64,000 nt of DNA, taken from an uncultured bacterium (GTDB lineage Bacteria > Bacillota > Clostridia > Oscillospirales > Ruminococcaceae). Where the stretch lies: positions 18,252 to 82,251 of the forward strand of contig CAJMLV010000009.1 in NCBI GenBank assembly GCA_905214345.1. Direction: 5' to 3'. Positions 31,872 to 41,413 of this stretch are shown in pieces. The notes below the pieces were generated by a model, which was not told where the DNA came from, did no database searches, and saw only the letters and a program-made list of their open reading frames with translations. The translations under genes and the position numbers were made by a program. Position 1 is the first letter of the stretch. Each line of letters starts with the position of its first letter.

Positions 31872-33501
31872 ATGACCTTTGAGGAAAAACTGAAACAATG
31901 CCCGGCCGCCGAGGTCTGGCAGGAATACTGCGGTTTTCTGGACCTGAGTCTGCCCGAATACATGCAGATCCAGAAGCGCCTGGTCATGGAACAGGTGGAG
32001 CTGATGGCAGCCTGCCCGCTGGGGCAGCGTCTGTTCAAGAGCGGGGTGCCCCGGAACGTGGAAGAGTTCCGCGCCATGGTGCCCCTGACCAAGTTTGAAG
32101 ATTACGCCGACGTCCTTCTGCCCCAGCGGGAAGAGATGCTGCCCGCCAAGCCGGTGGTGTGGCTGCACACCACCTGGGAGGGCGGCGACTTTCCTTCCAA
32201 GCGTGCCCCATATACCGAGAGCATGCTGGAAGCCTACACCCGCAACATTCTGGCCGCCATGATCCTGTCCACCAGCAAAGGCCGGGGGCAGTTCCATGTG
32301 CGCCCCGGTTCCCGGGTCCTGTACAGCCTGGCTCCCATGCCCTACGCCACCGGTATGTTCCCGGACCTGATCCGGCCCCAGATCCGGCTGCGGTTCATGC
32401 CTTCCGTGCGGGAAGCCCGCAAGATGAGCTTCGGCCAGCAGACCCGCCTGGGCTACAAGCTGGCGGTCAAGCACGGCATGAACCTCTTCTTCGGCATGAG
32501 CAGTGTGCTCTACGGCGCCACCCGCAACCTGGACAGCCTGGCCAGCGGCGGGGGCGGCGGCAGCCTGAAAATGCTGTGGGGCATGAGCCCCCGCATGCTG
32601 GTGCGGCTGCTCTCGGCGCTCTACCGCTGCCGCCGTGACGGCACCTCCCTGCGTCCCCGGGACCTGTTCAAGCTGGACGGCTTCGTCTGCGTGGGCACCG
32701 ACACCGCCCTGTACAAGAATGAACTGGCCGAAGCCTGGGGCATCCGTCCCCTGGAACTGGCGGGCGGAACCGAGCCTTCCTGCATGGGCACCGAGACCTG
32801 GAGCAAAAACGGCCTGGTGCTCTTCCCCGACGCCTGTTTCTACGAATTCATCCCCGAGCACGAATACACCCGGGAACTGGAAGATCCTTCCTACACGCCC
32901 CGCACCTATCTGATGGACGAACTGGTGGCCGGGCAGAAGTACGAACTGGTGATCACGGTGCTCAAGGGCGGTGCTTTCCTGCGCTACCGGGTGGGGGACG
33001 TCTACCGCTGCCTGCGCCTGCGCAACCCGGAAGACGGCCTGGACCTGCCCCAGTTCGAGTATGTGGACCGCATCCCCACCGTCATCGACATTGCGGGCTT
33101 TACCCGCATCACCAAGCGGGAGATCGAGAAGGTCATCTCCCTGTCCCGCCTGCCCATTCCCCACTGGTTCGCGGTGAAGGAGTACGACGCCGACGGCCAC
33201 TCCTACCTGGACCTGTATGTGGAGCTGGACAACGAGGACCCCGGCGCCGCCAGCCTGACCAAACAGATCCTGCAGGAACATCTGTCCATCTATTTCCGCT
33301 CCTATGACGGAGACTACAAGGACCTGAAACGCCTGCTGGGCATGGACCCGCTGCGGGTGACGGTGCTGCGCACCGGCACGATCGAAGCCTATACCCGCCG
33401 CACCGGACGCACGGTGCTGCCGGTGGGCGCCCCCCCGGGAAGCGGTGCTGGACATCCTGCGCCTGCAGGAGAACGGCGCGGAAGGAGGGGACGCACAATG
33501 A
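31872..33501 (+). CDS. GH3 family acyl-adenylase-like protein, frameshifted near its end
   Basis: About 545 residues. The protein has GH3 features: a TTWEGGDFPSKRAPYT loop, ELAGGTEPS, YEFIPEHE and FLRYRVGDVYRC with ITKREIEKVI. GH3 proteins are ANL adenylases that link acids to amino acids in plants; bacterial roles are unknown. As assembled the frame runs on without stop into the next gene, adding a GC-rich random-looking tail. If one C of the C7 run at 33430-33436 is removed, the frame reads PREAVLDILRLQENG and stops at 33499-33501, overlapping the next ATG by 4 nt. That shorter form is taken as the true gene. Confidence 0.75.
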
Positions 33502-36038
33502 CACTGAACGAACGTCTCTTCATCATCGTGCCCCTGCTCTCGCTGCTGTGCAACCTGTTCCTCTTTCTCACAACCCTGAGCACCAAGAAAGACCGGCTGG
33601 TCTACGCCTTCAGCGCGCTGCTGGGCGCCTTTACCATGTGGTCGGGCGGCTCGCTGTTCATGCGCCTGCAGCTGGCCCCCGGTTCGGAATTCTGGTACAT
33701 GGTGTCCATCACCGGCATCTTCCTGGTTCCGTTTCTGATCTACAACTTCATCTACCGGTTCACCGCCACCCGCGCCCCCTTCTCCCACATCGTGCAGGGC
33801 GTGATCTGGCTGGTGATCCTGCTGCTCAATATGGGCAACGTCTTTATCACCGACCCCCACATGGTCACGGTGGGGCATGAGACCCGCTTTGAATACGGCG
33901 TTTCCTCCTGGGTCATCATCCCCATCCTCATGGCGGTGTACACCTTGCTGGCAGCCTGGCGCCTGGCTTACAAGAGCTGCCAGGACGGCCGGTCGGACAT
34001 TTCCCAGTTCACCCCCATGCTCATCGGCGTGGGCGTCATGTTCGCCTGCACCGTCTCCGCCACCCTGCCCCAGATGGTCTCCCTGCCGGTGGATACCTTC
34101 TCCTGCCTGGTCAACGCCGTCTGCCTGTATTACATGCTCTACCGGCGGCGCCTGGTGCCTCTGCGCAGCTTTGCTTCCAACGGGCCGGTGTTTGCCATCG
34201 CCCTGACCTGCGCCACCGTGCTGCTCATCAGCGTTTACCGCACGGCAGACAATTTCTATGACTTGTATTTCAGCAAGTTCATGCCCTACAAGACCATCGT
34301 GTTCTCGGTGGCGGCGTCGGTGCTCACGGTGCTGCTCTTCTGCATCGTTCGCCGTCTGATGACCGCCATCCTGCTGAAAGGCGCGGAACAGCAGAACGAG
34401 GAACTGCGCCAGTTCAGCACCGATGTGAACAAGACTCTCAGCCTGGAAGCCCTGCTGCGCCTGTACCGGGATTACCTGCAGCATTCCATGCCCGGCTACA
34501 CCGCCCGGGTCTTTGTGCTGGAAAGCCGCACCGGCTGCTACGAGATGCGGGACGCCACCGAAATGTCGGTGGCCTGCCGGGACAGCTTTGCCGCCGACGA
34601 TCCCCTGATGGCCTGGCTGAAAACCCGGGGCAGCTGCTCCCAGTATTCGGAATTCACCCGTTCCCGCCACTTCCGCGCTTTGTGGCAGAAGGAAAAAGAC
34701 CGGCTGGAACAGATGCGGGTGGAGCTGCTGCTGCCCATCATGAGCGGCGGCGAGATGACCGCCGTGACCCTGTTTTCCCGCCAGGATGACGCCCCCCGCC
34801 GTCCTCTGTCCCAAGAACGTCTGGGCATGCTGGATTCAGTGGCGGCGGTGCTGGCCATTGCGCTGAACAACGCTTCGCTGTACGAAGCCCTGCGCAAAAA
34901 AGCCCAGTACGACCCCCTTACCGGGCTGTACAACCGCAGCTATTTCCAGGAAGTGCTGCAAAACGACTTTGCCCTGGCACACCACGCCCAGCTTTCGGTG
35001 CTCATCATCAGCTTTGACGATTTCCGCCTGTACAATGAACTGTACGGCGCGGCGGAAGGCGACCGCATCCTCAAGCGGTTTGCCGATTCCCTGCGGGTGA
35101 TGGTGGGCAGCCGCGGCACGGTAGCCCGGTACAGCGGCAAGGAGTTCATTGTCAGCTTCCCCTTCTGCCCGCCGGAAACCGCCACCGACTGCGCCGAGAA
35201 AGCCCGCCAGTGGCTGGAACGGGAGATCGTGGGAACCGGGACCGGTTCCGGCCGCTTCCTGACCTTCTCCGCCGGTGTGAGCAGCTATCCCACCTGCGCC
35301 CGCAGCGTGGAAGAGCTGCTGACCTATGCGGGCATGGCGGTCTACGCCGCCAAAAACGGCGGCAAAAACCGGGTCTGCCTGTATAGTCCCGAACCGGAAG
35401 ACAAGCGCATTGCCAAGAGCTACGCCTCCAAGCGGGCATTGGCGGACAGCTGTTCTTCCACCATCTATGCCCTTACCGCCGCCATCGACGCCAAGGACCA
35501 CTACACCTTCAGCCATTCCCAGCACGTGGCGGAATACGCCGCCGCCCTGGCCACCGCCGCCGGGCTGGACAGCGAACATGTGGAGATCGTGCGGCAGGCG
35601 GGTCTTTTGCATGACATCGGCAAGATCGGCACCCCGGAAGCCATTCTCTCCAAGAGCGGCCGCCTGACCGACGAGGAATACACCATCATCAAACAGCATG
35701 TGGAGGCTTCCACCGCCATGATCCGGTATCTGCCTTCCATGGATTACGTCATTCCCTCGGTGCTGGGCCACCACGAACGGTGGGACGGCAAGGGCTATCC
35801 CCGGGGCATTGCCGGGGAACAGATTCCCATCGGCGCCCGGTGCCTGTGCCTGGCCGATTCCTTCGACGCCATGGTTTCCCGCCGCAGCTACAAAGAGGCC
35901 CTCAGCCTGGCGCGGGCCCTGCACGAGATCGAAACCAACCTGGGCACCCAGTTTGACCCCCACCTGGGCAAACTGTTCATCGAACTGGTGCGCAGCGGCA
36001 AAATGCCGGTACACACCGACGCCCCGCCTGAACCCTGA
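33498..36038 (+). CDS. 7TM-GAF-GGDEF(degenerate)-HD-GYP signalling protein
   Basis: An 846-residue protein. About seven to eight membrane helices (1-295) are followed by a coiled linker, a GAF-like domain (about 320-455), a GGDEF domain and an HD-GYP domain. The GGDEF site reads SGKEF (546-550), so cyclase activity is unlikely. The HD-GYP is intact: LLHDIGKIG (H705, D706) and GHHERWDGKGYPRG. It is probably a c-di-GMP phosphodiesterase sensing a membrane signal. The ATG at 33498 is 7 nt after GGAGGGG and overlaps the corrected GH3 stop. It ends at a strong terminator. Confidence 0.9.
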   Translation: MTLNERLFIIVPLLSLLCNLFLFLTTLSTKKDRLVYAFSALLGAFTMWSGGSLFMRLQLAPGSEFWYMVSITGIFLVPFLIYNFIYRFTATRAPFSHIVQGVIWLVILLLNMGNVFITDPHMVTVGHETRFEYGVSSWVIIPILMAVYTLLAAWRLAYKSCQDGRSDISQFTPMLIGVGVMFACTVSATLPQMVSLPVDTFSCLVNAVCLYYMLYRRRLVPLRSFASNGPVFAIALTCATVLLISVYRTADNFYDLYFSKFMPYKTIVFSVAASVLTVLLFCIVRRLMTAILLKGAEQQNEELRQFSTDVNKTLSLEALLRLYRDYLQHSMPGYTARVFVLESRTGCYEMRDATEMSVACRDSFAADDPLMAWLKTRGSCSQYSEFTRSRHFRALWQKEKDRLEQMRVELLLPIMSGGEMTAVTLFSRQDDAPRRPLSQERLGMLDSVAAVLAIALNNASLYEALRKKAQYDPLTGLYNRSYFQEVLQNDFALAHHAQLSVLIISFDDFRLYNELYGAAEGDRILKRFADSLRVMVGSRGTVARYSGKEFIVSFPFCPPETATDCAEKARQWLEREIVGTGTGSGRFLTFSAGVSSYPTCARSVEELLTYAGMAVYAAKNGGKNRVCLYSPEPEDKRIAKSYASKRALADSCSSTIYALTAAIDAKDHYTFSHSQHVAEYAAALATAAGLDSEHVEIVRQAGLLHDIGKIGTPEAILSKSGRLTDEEYTIIKQHVEASTAMIRYLPSMDYVIPSVLGHHERWDGKGYPRGIAGEQIPIGARCLCLADSFDAMVSRRSYKEALSLARALHEIETNLGTQFDPHLGKLFIELVRSGKMPVHTDAPPEP

Positions 36039-36045
36039 TAAAAAA

Positions 36046-36076
36046 GACCGGCGCTCCCGCCAAAGGAGCGCCGGTC
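36046..36076. terminator. Bidirectional terminator
   Basis: Perfect 12-bp stem GACCGGCGCTCC/GGAGCGCCGGTC with A run upstream and T run downstream. Confidence 0.88.
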
Positions 36077-36100
36077 TTTTGTTCTGTTTTGGGGATAGTC

Positions 36101-37063
36101 TCAGCGTTCGGTCCGGCCCAGCAGCGCCGCGCCGATCACACCCGCCCGGTATCCCAGGGTGCAGGTGGTGATGGTGGTCTTTTTGTGGGCATGGGCCGCA
36201 CCAAAGACCTTGGGTTCCACCTTTTCCCGCAGGGGAGCCAACAGGGCCTCGCCCTGGTTGGCAATACCGCCGGAAAGCCCCACCACCTGGGGGAAGAACA
36301 CATTGATCAGGTTGGCCACACCCTCGGCCAGGTAGCCAATGTAGGCATCCACCACCTGAGCGGCCACGGCATCGCCGGCATCCCGGGCGTCAAAGACGGT
36401 GCGCCCGGTGACCTCCTCCAGGGTGGGCGCCAGCTTCCAAAGCCCGCTTTCGGGGTGCTGTTCCATGGCCTGGCGGGTCTGGCGGATCAGGGCAGTGGCG
36501 CTGGCAAAAGCCTCCAGGCAGCCGCGGCGTCCGCAGGTGCACAAGGGCGCGTCGGATCTGCCGTCAATGACCATGTGACCGGGCTCTGCGGCCGCGCCGG
36601 TATAGCCGGTGAGCAGCTTGCCGTCCAGCACCACACCGCCGCCCACGCCGGTGCCCAGGGTAATGATCACGGCACTCTGGGCGCCCGCGGCACAACCCGC
36701 AATGGCTTCGCCCAAAGCGGCGGCGTTGGCGTCGTTGGCCAGGCGCACCGGCAGGTCCAGTGCCTTGTGCAGATACTCGCCCATGGCGAAATCCGCCCAA
36801 TCCAGGTTGTTGGAATACAGCACCATGCCGGTGGCGTCATCCACCGTGCCGGGGCAGCCCACACCCACGCAGGCCACATCGGCATTGGTCAGGTTCATTT
36901 CCGCCATCAGGTCCCGGCACAGCGCGGCGATGTCATCGCACACCGCTTCCGCCGGGCGGGGCAGGTTGGTGGGGCGGCTCCCCTCCCGCAGAATCTGTCC
37001 CTGTTCATCCACCAGAGCGGCCTTGATATTGGTACCGCCCAGATCCACACCAAGATAGATCAT
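36101..37063 (-). CDS. glcK: ROK-family glucokinase
   Basis: A 320-residue sugar kinase. It has the ATP motif GVDLGGTNIKAAL, the substrate loop ANDANAAALGEA, LGTGVGGGVV, the EPGHM motif and the zinc-binding CTCGRRGCLEAF. It phosphorylates glucose with ATP, the normal role of ROK glucokinases in Firmicutes. The ATG at 37063 is 7 nt after GGAGG; a longer upstream frame has no support. Confidence 0.9.
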   Translation of the reverse strand: MIYLGVDLGGTNIKAALVDEQGQILREGSRPTNLPRPAEAVCDDIAALCRDLMAEMNLTNADVACVGVGCPGTVDDATGMVLYSNNLDWADFAMGEYLHKALDLPVRLANDANAAALGEAIAGCAAGAQSAVIITLGTGVGGGVVLDGKLLTGYTGAAAEPGHMVIDGRSDAPLCTCGRRGCLEAFASATALIRQTRQAMEQHPESGLWKLAPTLEEVTGRTVFDARDAGDAVAAQVVDAYIGYLAEGVANLINVFFPQVVGLSGGIANQGEALLAPLREKVEPKVFGAAHAHKKTTITTCTLGYRAGVIGAALLGRTER

Positions 37064-37172
37064 TTGTTTGCCTCCTGTTATTTCAAATCGCCCCCGGGGG
37101 CGTTGGGTTCTTCGGCACAACCTTATTGTATCATCTTTGCGGCGGCTGGCAAGTCCCCGGGCAAACAAAAAA

Positions 37173-37200
37173 CGCCCCTTCCGCCGGGGCGGAAAGGGCG
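37173..37200 (-). terminator. Terminator after the ECF S-component gene
   Basis: Stem CGCCCTTTCCGCC/GGCGGAAGGGGCG with one mismatch, followed by TTTTTTG on the minus strand. Confidence 0.78.
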
Positions 37201-37209
37201 CTGCGGGAT

Positions 37210-37791
37210 TCAGCTTTCTTTCTTGGGGCAATGGCTGTGGGCGGGGTTGAACCGGCGCAGACCGGTGCGGTCCAGCGCCACCATGAAGGCGGGGATGAAC
37301 ACCAGCTGCAGGATGATGCCCGGCACCGCATTGGTGAAGGCACCGGCCAGGAAAGCCGCCCAGGTAAAGGCAGAGCCACCCAGTCCCAGCAGGACGATCT
37401 CGGCCAGGCCCCACACCAGACGGCCGCCCAGCATGGCGCCGATCAGGCAGACATACAGGGCCTTGACGCACTTCCAGCGGGAATGGGCATACAGCCAGCC
37501 GGCCAGGATGCCGTAGGCTGCCAGCTCAAAGGCCATGGCCAGGCCGGTGGGATAGATGGGCGGCATACCGAAGAGCATGTAGCGCAGCAGGGGCAGCACA
37601 AAGCCCACCAGACCGCCGTACCGCCAGCCGCAGATCAGCCCGCAGAGCAGCACCGGCAGGTGCATGGGCAGCAGCATGCTGCCGATCTGGGGGATCTGCC
37701 CGGTCAGGAAGGGCAGCACCAGGCCGATGGCCATGAACATGGCGGCCAGGGCCAGGTTCTGCACCTGCGGGTTCAGGGTTCTCTTTTCCAT
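37210..37791 (-). CDS. ECF transporter S component
   Basis: A 193-residue membrane protein with six helices. The N-terminal ALAAMFMAIGLVLPF and the LLPMHLPVLLCGLICGWRYG loop are typical of S components that bind a vitamin and dock onto a shared ECF energising module. No EcfA or EcfT gene is in the window. The vitamin cannot be told from sequence; folate or pantothenate-type relatives look closest. It is monocistronic. Confidence 0.85.
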   Translation of the reverse strand: MEKRTLNPQVQNLALAAMFMAIGLVLPFLTGQIPQIGSMLLPMHLPVLLCGLICGWRYGGLVGFVLPLLRYMLFGMPPIYPTGLAMAFELAAYGILAGWLYAHSRWKCVKALYVCLIGAMLGGRLVWGLAEIVLLGLGGSAFTWAAFLAGAFTNAVPGIILQLVFIPAFMVALDRTGLRRFNPAHSHCPKKES

Positions 37792-37886
37792 AAAACAGGA
37801 TTCTCCTTTGTGTAAGGTATCACGTGCCGTTTTTCCGGTCCGCGTTTTTATGATACCACAGGGGCGCAGCTCCGCACAATATCAAA

Positions 37887-38306
37887 TCAGGGTAACTTTT
37901 GGTACTCTGCTTCCTCCACTGCCTCGCACCACTCGTTGCGGGCATCCTCCCCCGGCACCTCGATGGCCAGATGCTGGAAGGCGCTGTCCTTGGCGGCGCC
38001 GTGCCAGTGTTTGACCTCCGGCGGAATGTTCACCACGTCCCCGGGATGCAGTTCCCGGGCCGGTCTGCCCCATTCCTGATAGTAGCCCCGGCCCGCCGTG
38101 ACCAGCAGGATCTGACCGCCGCCCGTTTTGGCGTGGTGGATGTGCCAGTGGTTGCGGCAGCCCGGCTCAAAGCTCACGTTGCCGATGCTCACCTGCTCCA
38201 GAGAGAGCATGTTCAGCCAGCTCTGCCCGTCAAAATATTGGGCATAGGCATCGTTGGGTTTCCCCACCGGAAAGATACTGGTGTTTTTCAATTCGTTCCA
38301 ATCCAT
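37887..38306 (-). CDS. Cupin-domain protein
   Basis: A 139-residue single-domain cupin. The metal motif is HWHIHHAKTGGGQILLV and the second motif HPGDVVNIPPEVKHWHG. Small cupins of this kind often accompany carboxymuconolactone decarboxylases; the substrate is unknown. Its start is 11 nt after GGAGGG. It is divergent from a LysR gene that probably controls it. Confidence 0.85.
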   Translation of the reverse strand: MDWNELKNTSIFPVGKPNDAYAQYFDGQSWLNMLSLEQVSIGNVSFEPGCRNHWHIHHAKTGGGQILLVTAGRGYYQEWGRPARELHPGDVVNIPPEVKHWHGAAKDSAFQHLAIEVPGEDARNEWCEAVEEAEYQKLP

Positions 38307-38354
38307 ATTCGGGCCCTCCTGTTGTCCGGCCGTATACGCGGCGCTTTTTCTTTT

Positions 38355-38424
38355 ATTGTACTCCCCCCGCCCTTGACAGGGAAGTTCCGGTTTTGTACCA
38401 TAGTATAAACCAAAAGTTTTTACT
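38355..38424. promoter_or_regulatory. Divergent promoters and inverted repeat for the cupin and LysR genes
   Basis: Plus strand: TTGACA (38373-38378), 17 nt, TACCAT (38396-38401), followed by the inverted repeat AGTATAAAC-N5-GTTTTTACT (38402-38424, 8 of 9 paired) placed as an autoregulatory operator. Minus strand: a TACAAT -10 (38355-38360) without a good -35, consistent with activation by LysR. Confidence 0.65.
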
Positions 38425-38439
38425 GCAAGGAGGCTGTCC

Positions 38440-39330
38440 ATGTTCAATCCACAGCTCATCGTATTTGTCCGGGTGGCAGACCTGGGCAGCTTCAACAAAG
38501 CGGCCGAGACCCTGTATATCTCCCCCACTGCCGTGATGAAACAGGTCAACGCCCTGGAAAAGCATCTGGACCTGACCCTGTTTGTGCGGGGGCGGCGGGG
38601 TGTGACCCTGACGCCCGAAGGCCAGGTCATCTACCGCCACGCTCTGCGCATGTTTGAACAGTCCGCCCAGGCTCTGCAGGAAGCCCGCGCCGCCGCGGAT
38701 TTTGCCGCCACCACCTTCTGCGTGGGCACCTCCATCCTCAATCCCTGCAAGCCTTTCATGGACCTGTGGGACCGGCTCAGCGACCAGTTCCCCGGCTACC
38801 GGCTGCACATCATCCCCTATGAGGACGACCACCAGGGCATCCTCAATGAGATCGGCGCCCTGGGCACCAAGTTCGACTTTCTCATCGGCGCCTGTGATTC
38901 CCGCCAGTGGCTGGACCGGTGCCGGTTCCTGCCTTTGGGGCAGTATCATCACTGTGTGGCGGTGCCCCGGGACCATCCTTTGGCCGGGCGGCAGCGGCTG
39001 ACCGTCCGGGACCTGTACGGCGAGACCCTGATGATGGTCAAACGGGGGGATTCTCCCTCGGTGGACCGGGTGCGGGACGAGATCGAACGCCATCCCGCCA
39101 TCCGCATCGAGGACACCTCCCAGTTCTATGACCTGGAGGTGTTCAACCGCTGCGCCCAGACCCGCCAGCCCCTCATGACCCTGGACTGCTGGGCCGACGT
39201 ACATCCTTCCCTGGTGACCCTGCCGGTGGACTGGGATTTCACCATTCCTTACGGCCTTTTGTACCAGCTGGACCCCATCCCCGATGTGGCACGCTTTGTG
39301 GAACTGGCCCGGGGGCTGACCCAAAGATGA
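38440..39330 (+). CDS. LysR-family transcriptional regulator
   Basis: A 296-residue regulator. Residues 1-60 are the LysR winged helix: FVRVADLGSFNKAAETLYISPTAVMKQVNALE. The rest is the periplasmic-binding-type effector domain. It is divergent from the cupin gene, the usual arrangement in which LysR proteins control the neighbour. The ligand is unknown. Confidence 0.9.
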   Translation: MFNPQLIVFVRVADLGSFNKAAETLYISPTAVMKQVNALEKHLDLTLFVRGRRGVTLTPEGQVIYRHALRMFEQSAQALQEARAAADFAATTFCVGTSILNPCKPFMDLWDRLSDQFPGYRLHIIPYEDDHQGILNEIGALGTKFDFLIGACDSRQWLDRCRFLPLGQYHHCVAVPRDHPLAGRQRLTVRDLYGETLMMVKRGDSPSVDRVRDEIERHPAIRIEDTSQFYDLEVFNRCAQTRQPLMTLDCWADVHPSLVTLPVDWDFTIPYGLLYQLDPIPDVARFVELARGLTQR

Positions 39331-39348
39331 TTTTGCCGTTCCCATGCA

Positions 39349-39383
39349 AAAAGGGAGCCGCCCCACCGGGACGGCTCCCTTTT
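39349..39383. terminator. Bidirectional terminator
   Basis: Perfect 12-bp stem AAAAGGGAGCCG/CGGCTCCCTTTT between convergent genes. Confidence 0.85.
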
Positions 39384-39393
39384 GTTTGCAGAA

Positions 39394-40140
39394 TCATTCC
39401 ACCCCGAAGGTGAAATCTTTCAGGTAGACCGCAGCGCTGCGGCTCATCTCCCTGCTGAAATCGCTGTTGTACTTGAAGGCGCAGAAAGGCGGGATCTTGG
39501 CGTCGAAGTCGTACTCGCCCCCTGCCCGGGCGGCAAAGTCGGCCCGCAGTTCCGCCTCGGTGCGGTCACGGTAGACATTCTCGCAGACCACAGCCTCCCT
39601 GGGAAAGCGGGCGGGTTTGGCCCGGTCCTGCTGCTGCCGGGTAGGCCGGCCAAAGATCAGCATGGCCGCGGGCACCACATGGGGCGGCAGATGCAGGGCC
39701 TGCCGCATCTGTTCGGCGTTTTCCAGCACATCCCCGATGTAGCAGCTGCCGATGCCCAGGCTTTCGGCGGCGGTCACGGCGTTCTGGGCCGCGATGCAGC
39801 TGTCCGCCATGGCCAGCAGCAGGTCACCGGGACCGGGGTCCCGCACTTCCACCCCCGCCGCCCGGTATGCCCGGGGCCAGCGGCGGCAGTCGGCCAGAAA
39901 CACCAGGCACCAGGGCGCCTGGGCGATCATGGGCTGGTGGTCGCACAGATCGGCCAGGTTCCGGCGCAGGTCCGGGTCGGTGATGTCCAGGATGGTATAC
40001 AACTGCTGGTTTCCGGCGGTGGGGGCCTGAAAGGCCGCTTCCAGCACGGCTTTCTTCTCTTCGTCGGTGATGGGTTCTTCGGTGAATACCCGCACCGACT
40101 TGCGGGCGTTCAGGGCCCGCAGAATCTCGTTATCCGCCAT
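39394..40140 (-). CDS. Nitroreductase-family protein
   Basis: A 248-residue FMN-dependent enzyme: ARKSVRVFTEEPI and AAFQAPTAGNQQ bind the flavin, and GIGSCYIGDV is near the middle. It reduces nitro or quinone compounds, or uses other substrates. The ATG lies 2 nt after the stop of the DUF362 gene, so the two are translated together; the ferredoxin-like DUF362 protein could supply electrons. The link is inferred. Confidence 0.88.
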   Translation of the reverse strand: MADNEILRALNARKSVRVFTEEPITDEEKKAVLEAAFQAPTAGNQQLYTILDITDPDLRRNLADLCDHQPMIAQAPWCLVFLADCRRWPRAYRAAGVEVRDPGPGDLLLAMADSCIAAQNAVTAAESLGIGSCYIGDVLENAEQMRQALHLPPHVVPAAMLIFGRPTRQQQDRAKPARFPREAVVCENVYRDRTEAELRADFAARAGGEYDFDAKIPPFCAFKYNSDFSREMSRSAAVYLKDFTFGVE

Positions 40141-40142
40141 GG

Positions 40143-41267
40143 TCACACCTTTTTCAGCACATACTCCTGGGTGCCCAGGCCGATTTTCTCGGCGTGGTCC
40201 AGACATTCCCGCCAGGTGGAGGCAGGGGTCGTGTCGATGAAGTTGTCCCCGCAGCAGCTGAAGTTCTTGTCCGCCCGGTGTTCACCCAGCAGGCTGTTTT
40301 CCACCGGCTGGGCGGCCAGAACGGCGTCGGCACAGGCACGGTCCAGGGCCACCGGGTCAAAGCTGGCGAACATGCCGATGTCCGGCACGATGGGGGCGTC
40401 GTTCTCCCCGTGGCAGTCGCAGAAGGGAGACACATCCACCACCAGGCTGATGTGGAAGTTGGGCCGACCGTGGCAGACCGCCATGGCGTACTCCGCCATC
40501 TTGCAGTCCAGCAGGGCGTTGGCGTTGTCGTCGGGGGCGTAGATGGCGTCAAAGTTGCACCGGCCGATGCACCGGCCGCAGCCCTTGCACAGGTCCTGGT
40601 CGATGACCGCCTTGCCGGTGTCGTAGCGGATGGCGTCGGAACCGCACTCCTTGGCACACTGCTTGCAGTTGCGGCAAAGCCCTTCCTGCACCACAGGCTT
40701 GCCGGCCTTGTGCTGTTCCATCTTGCCGGCACGGGAACCGCAGCCCATGCCAAGGTTCTTCAATGCGCCGCCGAAGCCGGTGGACTCATGGCCCTTGAAA
40801 TGGTTCAGAGAGATGATGATGTCGGCATCCATCACCGCCCGGCCGATCTTGGCGGTGGGGCAGTATTCGGCGTTGGGCACCGGCACCTCGATGTCGTCGG
40901 TGCCGCGCAGACCGTCGCCGATGATGATCTGGCAGCCGGTGGTCATGGGGCCAAAGCCGTTCTCCTGGGCGGCGGTCAGGTGTTCCAGGGCGTTCTTGCG
41001 CCGCCCGGGATACAGGGTGTTGCAGTCGGTCAGAAAAGGCAGGCCGCCCTGTTCCTTGACCACATCAGCCACCGTTTTGGCCCAGTTGGGGCGCAGATAG
41101 GCCAGGTTGCCCGGCTCACCGAAATGGATCTTGATGGCCACAAACTTGCCGTCCATGTCGATCTGGCCGATACCGGCCGCCTTGATGAGCTTTTCCAGCT
41201 TTTCCTGCAGGTTGGTGCCCGCCCGCACCCGGAAGTCGGTATAATACACGGTCGATTTTTCCATCAT
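40143..41267 (-). CDS. DUF362 protein with two 4Fe-4S clusters
   Basis: A 374-residue protein. The N-terminal two thirds is a DUF362 domain with IKIHFGEPGNLAYL and NHFKGHESTGFGGALKNLGMG. It is interrupted by a two-cluster ferredoxin module, CRNCKQCAKECG and CKGCGRCIGRCN (residues about 198-240). DUF362 ferredoxin proteins are common in anaerobes and have no settled function. It is the first gene of a two-gene operon with a nitroreductase. Confidence 0.88.
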   Translation of the reverse strand: MMEKSTVYYTDFRVRAGTNLQEKLEKLIKAAGIGQIDMDGKFVAIKIHFGEPGNLAYLRPNWAKTVADVVKEQGGLPFLTDCNTLYPGRRKNALEHLTAAQENGFGPMTTGCQIIIGDGLRGTDDIEVPVPNAEYCPTAKIGRAVMDADIIISLNHFKGHESTGFGGALKNLGMGCGSRAGKMEQHKAGKPVVQEGLCRNCKQCAKECGSDAIRYDTGKAVIDQDLCKGCGRCIGRCNFDAIYAPDDNANALLDCKMAEYAMAVCHGRPNFHISLVVDVSPFCDCHGENDAPIVPDIGMFASFDPVALDRACADAVLAAQPVENSLLGEHRADKNFSCCGDNFIDTTPASTWRECLDHAEKIGLGTQEYVLKKV

Positions 41268-41302
41268 TGAACACAGCCTTTCCCGCTTGTTTTCCGAATC
41301 AG

Positions 41303-41413
41303 AAGGGCCCGTCGGGGCCCTTTGGCTTTATTATAAAACCGGCGCCGCTTTTTTGCAAATTTCTGGAATTTCACATTTTAACGCGTGACACGCCGCCCTG
41401 TATATGGTATACT
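41303..41413. promoter_or_regulatory. Divergent promoters between the DUF362 and secreted-protein genes
   Basis: Minus strand: TTGCAA (41353-41358), 17 nt, TATAAT (41330-41335), with a leader hairpin AAGGGCCC/GGGCCCTT (41303-41322). Plus strand: GTGACA (41385-41390), 17 nt, TATACT (41408-41413). A hairpin CGGCGGAA/TTCCGCCG at 41446-41467 lies in the plus-strand leader. Confidence 0.7.

Noticed and set aside
31872..36038. A true GH3-GGDEF-HD-GYP fusion protein
   Set aside because: The join is a GC-rich tail of random appearance, while a one-base change restores a natural stop and an ATGA overlap with a ribosome binding site; kept as a finding instead.
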